Shown here: positions 9,154 through 18,608 of the stretch, in pieces
Layout of the letters: the number at the start of each line of letters is the position of its first letter
Numbering within the stretch: the first letter of the stretch is position 1
Origin: UBA7396 sp036172015
GTDB taxonomy: Bacteria > Patescibacteriota > Gracilibacteria > BD1-5 > UBA6164
Direction of reading: 5' to 3'
Assembly: GCA_036172015.1 (NCBI GenBank)
Contig: JAVHSE010000087.1
Span: 1-24,095 of the forward strand
Length of the DNA stretch: 24,095 nt
Translations under genes and position numbers: made by a program
The notes under the pieces: generated by a model
The model's input: the letters and a program-made list of their open reading frames with translations, nothing else
Database searches by the model: none
Told to the model about the DNA's origin: nothing

Positions 9154-10946
9154 ATGTCTATCAAAGCAAAAATTTGGTTTTTGGCCATTATAAGTGTCTC
9201 TATGATACTATTGCAATTTGGACTTTCATATATGATGTCAAAAAAAATAGAGCACAAAATGAGCTCGTGACAACGATTATTAATCAAGTACAAGCCCCTA
9301 TGAGAAATTCGTTTGCGTATTACCTAGGTGATAAAGAAGCTTTAAAAAGACTTCAAGATGGAAAAAATCATCTGAATGCTTTATCACTTGAATTAACAAA
9401 AACTGATTTTTTTTCTCAAGAAATGGTAACAAGTATTGCAAATATTCTCAATCAAATGAATGATTTAACTTATGGAGAAAAAGGTGTTATAGCTGCTATG
9501 GAAAAACATGGTCGTTATACAACCGGACAATATTCAAAAATGCTTGAATATATGCATAAAGTTGAATCAGTAATTAAATTAAGAGCTGAATCGGCTGAAG
9601 GAGAAGAAAAGAAAAAATTTTCTGAAATCCAAATACTTTACTCAAATACCCGTAAATTAGAAAAAGATACCATCATTTATTTGAATGCTTGGTTTAATAA
9701 AGATAATGCTACTTATATAGATGGTTTTGATAAAACAATAGTAAAATTAAAAACAGAATTTTCAAATAATATTGCTTTTGGAGAAAAAGAAAAAACATTT
9801 GCATTAGAAAACTTAGATGCCTACATAGAGGAATTTAAAAAAATAGTTGAATTACAAAAAATAGCTCAAAATGATATAAAATCTATGGAAAAACTATCAA
9901 CAGAACTGGATAGAATTATTATAGCTCTTGAAGAAGAAATGCAAATTTCAGCTAAAAAGCAAGCAATATTTATTCTTGTCCTGATGTTGATTGGAGTAAC
10001 TATGGTTTTTATTATTTCATTTACACTGATTAAAGGAATTTCTCATCGTATCAATGGACTCAATTCATTTATGAAGGATTTGTCAGAAGGTGGAGGAAAT
10101 CTCACTCATCGTCTTGATGAAACTGGAAAAGATGAGTTTGTTCAAACTGGAAAACTTTTTAATCTGTTTATGATTCATTTGCAAGAAATGATGAAAACAA
10201 TTAAAAATACCGGTGAAGAACTTGGAAATGTAGCTATGAAAATTTCTCAAGATTCGCAAGAGATTTCTCATGCTACGATCAAACAGTCTGATGATACTTC
10301 TGGTGTTTCAGCTGCGATGGAAGAAACGACTGCTTCCATTATAAGTATGAGTGATAATATCGAAACAGTGAGAAAACAAGCAAATGACACATTAAGTACG
10401 GTGGAATCTGGAACTAAGGCACAGCAAACTGCCTCTGATTCGATTCATCTATTTATTAGTCAAGCAAAACAGATTGAAACGATGGCTGAAACCATTAAAG
10501 CAATTGCATTCCAGACAAATATTCTTGCTCTCAATGCTGCTGTTGAAGCAGCAAGAGCTGGTGATCATGGAAGAGGTTTTGCTGTGGTTGCTGCTGAAGT
10601 GCGAACTTTAGCACAACGATCGAACGAGAGTGCCGTAGAAATAGGAAAAGTGATTCAAGGAATTGAAGACAGTATTCAGATGGTAGATACATCATCTGGA
10701 GAAGTTACCAAAATCTTGAATCGTGTCTTTACTAATATTCGTGAAACCACTCGTAGTGTCAATGATATTACGAATGCGATTACCGAACAAAAGCAAGCGA
10801 GTCAATCTATTTCTGCAAACATCGAAGCTATTGCTGGATCTACTGATAAAACTGCTCAAATTGTAAACCAAACCAATGAGGATAGCGGAAGTCTTAAAAA
10901 CCTTTCCCAAAAACTCATGAGAATGGTTTCTCAATTCAAAACCTAA
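9154..10946 (+). pseudogene. Methyl-accepting chemotaxis protein, frameshifted near the N-terminus, probably acquired
   Basis: Chemoreceptor of about 597 aa if the frameshift is bridged. Frame one begins at ATG 9154 and encodes the first membrane helix (KIWFLAIISVSMILLQFGLS). At the A8 run 9240-9247 the rest continues in the -1 frame: a helical sensor domain to about 270, a second TM (IFILVLMLIGVTMVFIISF), HAMP, and the cytoplasmic signalling hairpin with QTNILALNAAVEAARAG, RGFAVVAAEVRTLAQRS. Without slippage the first frame ends at a UAG (9325-9327) after about 57 codons. The run A AAA AAA is in the correct register for -1 slippage by ribosome or polymerase, so the gene may still be expressed; a sequencing or assembly error is equally possible. 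All of its roughly 30 glycines are GGN and none UGA, unlike every long neighbour. No other chemotaxis genes are in view. Confidence 0.85.
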
Positions 10947-10956
10947 AAAGTTTGAA

Positions 10957-10979
10957 TGTTAAAAGTTGAGTGAATGTTA
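10957..10979 (-). repeat. Right arm of inverted repeat flanking the chemoreceptor gene
   Basis: TGTTAAAAGTTG (10957-10968), one spacer base, and GTGAATGTTA (10970-10979) are the reverse complement of the two blocks at 9115-9138. Twenty-two paired positions match exactly, and only the spacer differs (two bases versus one). Confidence 0.75.
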
Positions 10980-10981
10980 CG

Positions 10982-11013
10982 AAAATCCCCCATTTTTATG
11001 GGGGATTTTTTTA
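10982..11013. terminator. Bidirectional intrinsic terminator
   Basis: A perfect 12-bp stem (10982-10993 with 10998-11009, core CCCCC/GGGGG) with a TTTT loop is followed by T residues on the plus strand. It lies between the chemoreceptor gene and the convergent gene at 11011-12048 and is markedly GC-richer than the surroundings. It overlaps the stop codon region of the latter. Confidence 0.85.
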
Positions 11014-12048
11014 TAATATCTGAGAAATAATTGTATCAACATTTTTTACTATTTCTTCACTAAATATTTTAATAGCTCATGAAGGATTTATTTTATCAGC
11101 ATTAGATATACGATTCAATCTCGGATATTGATGAAAACTCTCTAAAAATAATCTATTTAATCTTTTTCCAGGAAGAGTAAATCACTCTGGGAATCATATA
11201 AATTTTTTTATAGTTTTAAATTCATAGGTATTTAAAATAGGATTAAACACTACATAAAAAGTTTCTTCTTTCTCCCCTATTTTTACTTTTTTTCTTAAAT
11301 GATCTAATCATTCGATATTATCTAATTCTTCACTTTTGTATTTTACAATACGATTATTTGCTATAATATCTTCTAATACACTTCATAATTCTTCATATTT
11401 TATTCCTCTAAATCATCTCTCAAACATTTTTTTAAATTCTAAATTTTTAGGATCATATTTTTCTTCTAAAAATAATTTTACTGCTTCTTTTAAATATGAA
11501 AAGTAATCATTTCCTATAGCTAAATAAAACTTTCAATCCATCATACCAAGAAATGGTGATTCTTCGGCAGATTCTATTTCAATATTTTTTCTTATATCAT
11601 CTCATAAAATTCTTCCAGCAACGGTAGTTCTTTGATTGTGACTCGTTGCTCAGGCATCTCTCAATGATGTTATCATATGAAGATGTTTTTCTCATTTTTT
11701 ATGTGAAAAACTATCCGGTGTAAAAAAATCAATCATTCATCAAGAACACATAATAATTTTTTTATCTCAAAAATTTCTATTTGGTCAGCTTAAAACTTCT
11801 ATCTTTCATTTTGATAATCATTGTAAATCAAGAATAGATATATCTTTATATGTATTTAATCCATTTAAATTATGAAGTTGATTTTGAAAAGCAACTAAAC
11901 TATTGTCTAATAATTTTAATTCAATAGTATCAGAGGTTTCATTTACTAATTCATATACTCCATACAATCTATCATAATTCATTTCTAACAATTTTTCTCT
12001 TTGTTCTTCAAATCATAAGTCATTATGTTCTGATATTGTTATATTCAT
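11011..12048 (-). CDS. Hypothetical protein with a weak Nudix-like box
   Basis: A 345-aa cytoplasmic protein with no signal peptide or membrane segment. I do not recognise the family with certainty. The central part (MCSGGMIDFFTPDSF, then TSLRDAGATSHNQRTTVAGRILGDD and on through EIESAEESPF) has a shape like a Nudix box: G, five residues, an acid, then about seven residues, E-S-A-E-E-S-P-F. Compared with the consensus GX5EX7REUXEEXGU it is one residue short and lacks the Arg, so hydrolase activity is doubtful. The region after it (FLGMMDGKFYLAIGNDYF) would suit the Nudix fold. The rest is Lys/Glu/Asn-rich. It is the last gene of the operon that includes the HemW-like gene, 62 nt downstream of it, and many glycines are UGA. 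The start is the first ATG after the hemW stop. Confidence 0.7.
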
Positions 12049-12110
12049 ATTTTTATATTAAATAATATTTACTCTCATATTACTCTATTATTCGAAATAA
12101 AACAAATTTT

Positions 12111-13223
12111 CTATATTATTTCTACCATAATTTTATCCATGAGACTCATTCAAAGATCAGAAACTATTAACTTACCATTATGTAATTGCATATATCAATT
12201 TGATAAAAAATCATTGATTTTTTTCTGATCAAGTTTTTGATAAATATTTTTTTGTAGTCCTGAAGTTCTGAGTCAAAATAAAACCATTTCTAAAAATATA
12301 TCGTTATCCTTTAATACTTCTTGATATTCAAATTTTCAACTATAATATCATACAAAATCATCTTTATAAGCATATCTCATATTATTGATAAAACTGTGAC
12401 TCCCAAGTCAAAATCAAACTATTTCTGAATGATTCCAGTATGATTGATTGTGTTTGCATTCGTATCACGATTTTGAAAAATTTGATAGTTCATATCTTTC
12501 AAATCAAATAGAGTCTAGGTATCTTTTTATTTCTAAATATTCATCTTGATATTCTTCTTCTTTGAGTCATAAATTTTCCCGATCTTTTGGATAAATTATT
12601 TGATCAAAATGATTTCAATCTCTATCTCAAACATAATAATCTTCTAGCATATAAACTGAAATATGAGTAATAAAAGTATAACTCGATACAATAAATTTAA
12701 TATTTTCCAAAATTTCTCATTTTTTTACATAGGGTAACCCAATAATAAAATCAACAGAAATATTTTGTATTTTTGAGTTTTTTAATAACTCTAATCATCT
12801 CAAAATAATATCTTTTTTTTCTCTTCCAATATTTTCTAAACTTATATCATTAAGTGTTTGTAATCATATACTGAGCCTATTTATTCAAAGGTTTTCCCAT
12901 GAAATAATATTTTCATTCGTAATATTTTTTGGTGTAGTTTCGAGAGTTATTTCTATTTCTTTTTCAAATCAAAACTTATTTTGGAGAGTATCTGTGAGAG
13001 TTTTTAATTCACTTTCATTTAATATACTTGGAGTTCATCATCAAAAATAAATACTATTTAAAAGACCTGATGAATTTCAATCAGGTCTTTTAAAATTTTG
13101 AATATCTTTTATAAGATGCACAAGATATGTTTTTACTAAAAGTTTGTTTACACTTCCTAGTGAAGCAAATCTACAATACTTACACTTACTTTCACAAAAA
13201 GGAATATGAATATAGCTAAACAT
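12111..13223 (-). CDS. hemW: HemW-like radical SAM protein (coproporphyrinogen oxidase-like)
   Basis: A 370-aa radical SAM protein. The MFSYIHIPFCESKCKYCRF start gives the CX3CX2C iron-sulfur motif at Cys10, Cys14 and Cys17, with HIPFC as in the HemN/HemW family. SIYFGGGTPSIL follows, then EITLETTPKNI, GINRLSIGLQTLND (radical SAM strands), SVDFIIGLPY and YELSNFSKSGYECKHNQSYW, a stretch typical of HemW. The C-terminal part is short. Enzymes of this group are either HemN-type oxidases or HemW haem chaperones; the short N-terminus without the extra HemN motif favours HemW. No haem biosynthesis genes are in the window. It ends with UAG, one of two stop codons used here. The start lies 8 nt downstream of the coiled-coil gene's stop, so it is translated from the same mRNA. 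Confidence 0.87.
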
Positions 13224-13231
13224 TTCAATAA

Positions 13232-14893
13232 TTAATTAACATAATTTAAAATATTTAATTTTACACAAAGTAACATAAATCTATTTTTGTTCGTTAATTT
13301 TTTATTTTCAAGTAAAGTATTTATTTTCGTTACGATCAGTGTTAATTTTGCTTTATATTGGTCAGGAAATTTTGATTTTATACGAGAAAATATTGGAACT
13401 AATTGAGTATTATATTTTGTTTGAGACATTTTATTATATTTGAATTGAGCTAATTCTTGTTTCAATGCAGATATTTCTTTATTTCAAATCAAACTATTTA
13501 AATCACTCGTCATAGTAGATATTTTTTTATTTATAATATCACTATTTAAATAACTATATTTTTCTACATCTTTTTTAAATGCAGATATTTGAGTATTGAT
13601 ATAATTCAAATCTGTTGATTTTGAAATTTTATCTTGCAATAAACTATATCTCAGATTTACGGTATCTGCTGCTAAAATAGTATTTTTAGATTCTAAAGCT
13701 ACCATATTTAATTTTTCCTTTAATTTTAACAGAAGATCTTCTCTATAACCATTATAATTCGCATTATAAAATTTAACCATCTCATTTTCAAGTCTAATTT
13801 TTATATTACTGAGAGAATTATTATTACTTCCTGTTCAAATAAGATCAACGATTTGATTATTGATAACCGTAAGTTTTTCATTTATAAAATTAATTTCTTC
13901 TAAAGCTCATGTATTCGTAAGAACTTCTGATGCTTTTAATTTGCCATCTAAATCATAATATCTGTTTTTTGCACTCACAAATCTAGAATCTATTGAACTT
14001 ATATCAGTATCAGAATAAATAATTCCATACATATCATTCATTTTTAAAACAAGAGAGTTTGAAAAATTTTCAAGTAAAATATCCATAAATCTATCGATAT
14101 CTATTTTGTGATTTACTAACATTTTATTTGCTTCCATATTCATATCTCTAATTTTTTCGAGTTCTTTTTTTAAAGCATCTATATAAAATTTTTGTTTTTC
14201 TTCAGAAAATAAAGTAAGTTCTCCAGCAAAAGCTAAATAAGTATCTTTAAAACTAGAATAGTTTTTTTGAAAATTACTTTCTAAAGTGTAGAGTTCATTA
14301 TATTTTGAAGAAAAATTATTTAAAGTATTGATAATACCGGTATTTGAATTATAAACATTTCTTACATTATTTTTATAATCATTTAATCCTGAAGTATATT
14401 TCGTATTTAATGTATTTATTTTCCCAGAAAAAGAATCAGCTAAATTTATATAATTACTATGAATTCCTGTTATACTATTATCTAAAGTCGTTTTTTCATT
14501 ATCAGTGACAGTAGAATATAAATTTTGTATATTATTTTTTAATGCACTTAAAGAATTTAATTCACTTGAAGTTTTTTCAGATATCTCCTTATTTAAAGAA
14601 TTGAGTTCCAAAATCAGATCATTTTTAAAGTTTGATGATATTTTTCATAAAGAAACCAGATAATCAACTGTTTTGAGATCATATCATAAACTAGCAAAAA
14701 TCTCATCAAAACTTTTTGATAGAGTGGATACTTTTGTTTCTAAATCTTGAGTTGAAACGGTTTTTAAAGTATTCAATTGTGTTTCTAAAATAGATACTTC
14801 AGACAATAGATCAGATTTATTATCTGCATACACCATATTAAGAGTACTCGTTGCGACAAGTATTATTGCAAAAAATTTATTTTTCAAAATCAT
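13232..14893 (-). CDS. Secreted coiled-coil protein, function unknown
   Basis: A 553-aa protein starting MILKNKFFAIILVATSTLNMVYADN, a clear signal peptide with likely cleavage after the Ala-Asp region. The rest is almost entirely helical, rich in Asn, Leu, Lys, Ser and Thr, with heptad-like spacing, and has no Cys-rich or catalytic motif that I can see. The C-terminal about 70 residues (QAKYKAKL-type, NKLTNKNRFM) are more basic. Few UGA glycines occur because glycine is rare. It lies between the solute-binding-like gene (23 nt downstream of its stop) and the hemW-like gene (8 nt). Long exported helical proteins in CPR may span the cell surface or contact a host, but this is inference. No family recognised. 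Confidence 0.8.
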
Positions 14894-14916
14894 AAAAATT
14901 ATATTAAAAATTAAAA

Positions 14917-16269
14917 TTATTTACAAGAAGTTTCTAATCCTTCTCAAGTAATTATTTTACTACTCATACATAATAATCTTTTTCTTAAAATATCAAATAA
15001 ATCTACACCATTTTGTGGAGAATCAAGAATTAACGATACTTCTTTATCATAAATAGTTCTCATTCATTTATTAAAAGTAGTCAGTTCCAGATCTTTATTA
15101 TAAAAATCTTTGTATTTTATACTATATCATTCTTTCACATTTTCTTCGAGTCTTTTTTCTAACAATGATAACATAGTTGGCATATAATAAGCAAAAGTCT
15201 CTAAATATTTTTTCTGCCCTTCACTTGATCCAAGATATCTCATCAAGTCCAATGCTAAAGGAGTATTTTTTGTATTTTTATTGACCACCAAATAATTATA
15301 ATTTACGAGTAATTTTCATTTATCTTTGCTATAGGTTGGAAAAACATCAGCCCTTAAAAAACTTTTATTAAATCCATTTTTATCTATATCTTCTAATATT
15401 CTTGGATATCAAAGAATCATTTGAATATCTCCAGCACTAAATAAATTCAAATTTGTTTTATGAGCTGGCATGAGTTCTTTATAAAATTTATCATATTTAT
15501 TATCCATAGTTTCATCTCCAAATCTAAAATAATTTGATAATGAACTTTTTAATTTATCTGGAGTTATATTAGATAAAGTGTCTATTTCATCAAGTAAAAA
15601 CATCTGAGTAATAATATCTTCTACCATACTCACTGTTGATCCATTTCATATTCAAATTCATGTTGATCCATTTTGATTACTGAGTTCTCTAATAACATCA
15701 TTTATATATGACCATGTAGAAAGATTTTTTCATTTCACTTCTCTAAAATTATAAAATAATCCTAAAGTTTCATATCAAAGTGGAACTCAAGCCAAAAATT
15801 CTACTTCTTTATTTTCTACTTTCATTTTTCTAATCAAATCATGAGAAAACACTACTTCATGATTTTTTCTAAACTCATCTGGATTGATAACATTGGCATC
15901 AAGTCATAAAATTTGTCCATCAAAAAAAGGAGAATCATTATTGTTAAGAGAAAAAATATCAGGAGTTTTTCCATTCAAAAAAGATCACATCAGACTATTA
16001 TAGTATTCTTCATAATTATGAAATGATATTATTTGAAAAGTACTATTTTTATATACTGGAACTTTCTTTTTAAAATCATTGAGTACGATATCAAACTTAG
16101 TTTTATCATCTCAAATCAGCCAAATAGAAAAAGTATCTTTTTGCGATCATCAAGTTTTTTTAGCTGATTTTGAATTGAGTATAAGAGCTAAAATAATAAA
16201 AAATATAAGTACTATTATTCAAAGAGCTAAAAATACGATTTTATTTTTACTCATAGATTCAATATTCAT
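14917..16269 (-). CDS. Membrane-anchored extracellular solute-binding-like protein
   Basis: A 450-aa protein with a single N-terminal hydrophobic anchor (IVFLALGIIVLIFFIILALIL) near residues 10-31 and no lipobox Cys. The remainder resembles family-1 periplasmic solute-binding proteins of ABC importers: KFDIVLNDFKKKVP near the start of the mature domain, DIFSLNNNDSPFF, then GVPLGYETLGLFYN, a GIGIGNGSTVSMVEDII stretch, MILGYPRIL and a C-terminal DLMRYLGSSEGQKKYL. These are typical positions in sugar-binding proteins. No ABC permease or ATPase is nearby, so the partner is unknown, and the protein could instead act as a surface receptor. The start ATG at 16267-16269 precedes a second in-frame Met (MSKNK) that could also serve as start. 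It follows the HIT gene by 24 nt. Confidence 0.82.
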
Positions 16270-16293
16270 AAGAAAGGGAATTATATATTAATA

Positions 16294-16608
16294 TTATATT
16301 TGCGAAGTAAGATGAAGATGTATATGCATCACTTCTTGTCATCATTTTTCTCATACATTAAAATGAAGCTGGTATCATTCACTTATACCCAAGTCTTTTG
16401 CTATTTTTTTTGCTACAAAAAACATTTCTGCAATCAAATCCCTATCATTTTCGTCTAAATCATTGATAGTAGGAATTTCTTTTTTCGGAATAATAAGGAG
16501 GTGTGTTTTTGCTTTTGGATGAATATCTTTTATAACAATAATATTTTCTTGTTCATAAATGATTTCACTTGGGATTTTTTTTTCAATTATTTTCGTAAAT
16601 ATTGACAT
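16294..16608 (-). CDS. HIT family hydrolase
   Basis: A 104-aa protein of the histidine-triad family, which hydrolyses phosphoramidates and nucleotide conjugates. It begins MSIFTKIIEKKIPSEIIYE, a typical HIT N-terminus, continues with DIHPKAKTHLLIIPKKEI, and ends with the triad GGQEVMHIHLHL (His at about 95, 97 and 99). Its glycines in the tail (GYQ, GEKGG) are UGA. It lies between the two-TM small protein (26 nt upstream) and the solute-binding-like gene (24 nt downstream), in one operon. Specific substrate unknown. Confidence 0.95.
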
Positions 16609-16634
16609 ATTTTTATTATATAAAAAAGTAAAAT

Positions 16635-16883
16635 TTAATAATATACATTTTCAGTTGATTTTGTTGGGTCGAGAAAAGTTCCTACATTTTGATCTTTAAA
16701 ATAATATATACAACTCAATCAAAGAATAGTAAGAAAAAGAAAAATTACAAAAAATACTTGACTATATTGTTCTATATTTTTATTTAATGTTTTAAATTTA
16801 TAAGCATTTATTTTGATAGTAATAAAAAATCCCCAAAGAAATGCAAGAAAAAAAATATAAATTCACAAAACAATTAAAAACAT
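16635..16883 (-). CDS. Small two-TM membrane protein
   Basis: An 82-aa protein with two hydrophobic segments: residues about 1-23 (FLIVLGIYIFFLAFLWGFFI) and 43-60 (VFFVIFLFLTILGLSCIYYF), joined by a basic loop (KINAYKFKTLNKN). UGA encodes two glycines within the membrane segments. I do not recognise it; size and topology recall small accessory membrane proteins but no conserved motif is visible. It is the first gene of the minus-strand operon, just upstream of the HIT gene, and the divergent promoter region begins right after its start. Confidence 0.65.
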
Positions 16884-16906
16884 AAATTTTACTTTTTTAA
16901 AAAAAT

Positions 16907-16912
16907 ATTATA
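16907..16912 (-). promoter_or_regulatory. Candidate -10 box for the two-TM/HIT operon
   Basis: TATAAT reads on the minus strand at 16907-16912, 24 nt upstream of the small membrane protein's ATG. No convincing -35 is seen at 17 nt. Confidence 0.35.
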
Positions 16913-16958
16913 ATACAAGAGATTATTTGTAAGAAAAGTATATTTTTTTTATTTTTTT

Positions 16959-16994
16959 TTGCAAATTTTAAAGTTTTAGTATAAAATGATACTA
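16959..16994 (+). promoter_or_regulatory. Candidate promoter with operator-like dyad, upstream of the small acidic protein
   Basis: TTGCAA (16959-16964) and TAAAAT (16982-16987) are 17 nt apart. A perfect 6-bp inverted repeat, TAGTAT (16977-16982) and ATACTA (16989-16994), frames the -10 box, as a repressor site could. In AT-rich DNA both could be chance. Confidence 0.4.
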
Positions 16995-17019
16995 TATTTA
17001 TTAAATAACCTTATATATT

Positions 17020-17394
17020 ATGGCTGAAATAAAACACAACAATAAAATTTTTTATATTAGTGATGAGACTCAAGCTCAATATCCCGAACTGATTAAATTG
17101 ATATTAGCTACTGAAAGTATGGATGATGAAGAAAGACAATATTGGTTTGATATCACTCCATCTATGAATGATTCACAAGTAGATAGACTTTTCAATATAT
17201 TAGAAACTGAAAGAAGAAAACTTGAAGAACTTGAGTTAAAGTATCAAGATGAAATAAAATGACTCAATGAAAAGCATCTTATAGAATGGCAAGAATTTCA
17301 ATCAAAAGATTCTAAAAAGAAAATAGCTGCTGCTGAAGCTGAAGACTGAGAAGAAGATGTTGATGAAGTATTAAAAATGTTAAATAGTTTATAA
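17020..17394 (+). CDS. Small acidic helical protein, unknown function
   Basis: A 124-aa cytoplasmic protein with no signal or membrane segment. It begins MAEIKHNNKIFYISDETQAQYPELIK. Residues 30-60 include ESMDDEERQYWFDITPSMND, then a helix-rich segment (RLFNILETERRKLEELELKYQDEIKG) and an acidic Lys/Ala/Glu tail ending in LKMLNSL. Two UGA glycines lie at GLNEK and DGEE. The family is not recognised, but the pattern of a DITPSMNDSQ-type turn in a helical protein is like conserved hypothetical proteins of this lineage. It has its own divergent promoter region and is followed by the large palindrome. Confidence 0.72.
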
Positions 17395-17429
17395 AAAACT
17401 TACCTATTAAAAAAATCAAAACATATATG

Positions 17430-17483
17430 TTTTTATATATTTAATAAAAAAATTTGACAATTTTTTTATTAAATATATAAAAA
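17430..17483 (+). repeat. 25-bp perfect palindrome containing a promoter
   Basis: Left arm 17430-17454 and right arm 17459-17483 are exact reverse complements over 25 bp around a TGAC loop (17455-17458). Within it TTGACA (17454-17459) is 16 nt from TATAAA (17476-17481), a near-consensus promoter directed at the downstream coiled-coil gene. The element could be a cruciform-type regulatory site, an operator or a short mobile element end. Confidence 0.8.
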
Positions 17484-17508
17484 TACCTTACTTAATAAAC
17501 TTACGATA

Positions 17509-18573
17509 ATGAAGAATAAATTTTTACATTTCTTTTGAAATATAAAATCTAAATGAGGTGGAAAATGAACTACCATGAAAATACCTACTTTAACTGATAA
17601 AGTAGAGATTTGAGATTATATTGAATCTGATTTTTTTAAAAGTAATGATTTAAGAAAATTACAATATATAATATTAAAAAAGCAAGAAGATATTGAAAAA
17701 TTAGAGGAATCTCTCGTTAAAAGTAACCGTATAAATCAGATTATTCTTGCTGTGAGTGTATCTACATGAATGATTATTTCTTGAATATGAAGCTCATTGT
17801 ATAGTCAAATTTCACCTGATGGGACTTTTCAATCTCTTATATCTTCTTTTGCAAAAAATTTTTCTGATACAAAAATGTGATATGATTTATTACAAGAACA
17901 AGCAGAAAAACTGAAATTACAATCAGAAGAATTAAAAAAAGAAAAACAAAGAAATGGGTATTTAGACAAAATAACCAAGCTTCAAGAAGAGCTTCGTTGA
18001 GAATATGAAATAATAATACAATGGTATAAACAAAAAGAACTTACTTGTACTAATGAAACAAATCAAAAAATAATCAGTCCTAATATGAATCATACTCTAT
18101 CTCAAAATGATACCAATACACTTTTTACTACTACTTCAAATATATGAAATCAATTAGAAAAAGAAATGTGAGATAAAGATTTAAAATTTAAAATAATAAA
18201 AACAAATGATTGACATATAAATATTTGGATTGAATACAAAGAGAAAAGATCTATTTGATTTTATGCAGAGTTACCAAGATTTCAAAATATTATTACGAAA
18301 TCATGAATGAAATGATGGATACAAGACCGTGTCCAACAATTAAATACTATGGAAAGTATAGAAAAGATTGCAACTTGAAAATGAATCTCATTCTCTTTTT
18401 GAAATAATTGAGTCTCTATGAAAATAAATCAGCTTTATAATGGAAATAATGAAGTTATTATTTCTGATAGTTTTTCGAAAAAAACAAGTAAATTTATAGT
18501 GGATCCAAAAAAATATTCTCAAGAAGATATCATAAAACAACTTGATATTATTTTAACAAGTTTTTTAAATTAA
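17509..18573 (+). CDS. Coiled-coil membrane protein, unknown function
   Basis: A 354-aa protein with one likely transmembrane segment near residues 76-98 (INQIILAVSVSTGMIISGIGSS). The N-terminal about 70 residues are cytoplasmic if the segment is type II, with a Lys/Glu coiled coil before the membrane. After the segment come a longer coiled coil (residues about 120-160), a linker rich in Asn/Thr/Ser, and a C-terminal domain with IWIEYKEKRSIGFYAELPRF, GMKGWIQDRVQQLN and ISFSFGNNGVSMKINQLY. I do not recognise the family. Frequent UGA glycines confirm native coding. It is expressed from the palindromic promoter 20 nt upstream, and its stop lies just before the T-box leader of glyS. Confidence 0.75.
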
Positions 18574-18575
18574 TT

Positions 18576-18602
18576 TTGATTTAATTTTAAAATAATTATA
18601 AT
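18576..18602 (+). promoter_or_regulatory. Candidate promoter of the glyS T-box leader
   Basis: TTGATT (18576-18581) and TATAAT (18597-18602) are separated by 15 nt. A start near 18609 would place the whole leader in the transcript. Confidence 0.45.
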
Positions 18603-18608
18603 ATACAT

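Noticed and set aside
9174..9300. TTG start at 9174 for the chemoreceptor
   Set aside because: This frame gives a meaningless N-terminus; the proper TM1 is in the ATG 9154 frame, so the open frame only reflects the frameshift.
10083..10934. Minus-strand open frames under the chemoreceptor gene
   Set aside because: Shadows of the conserved receptor on the opposite strand, without support.
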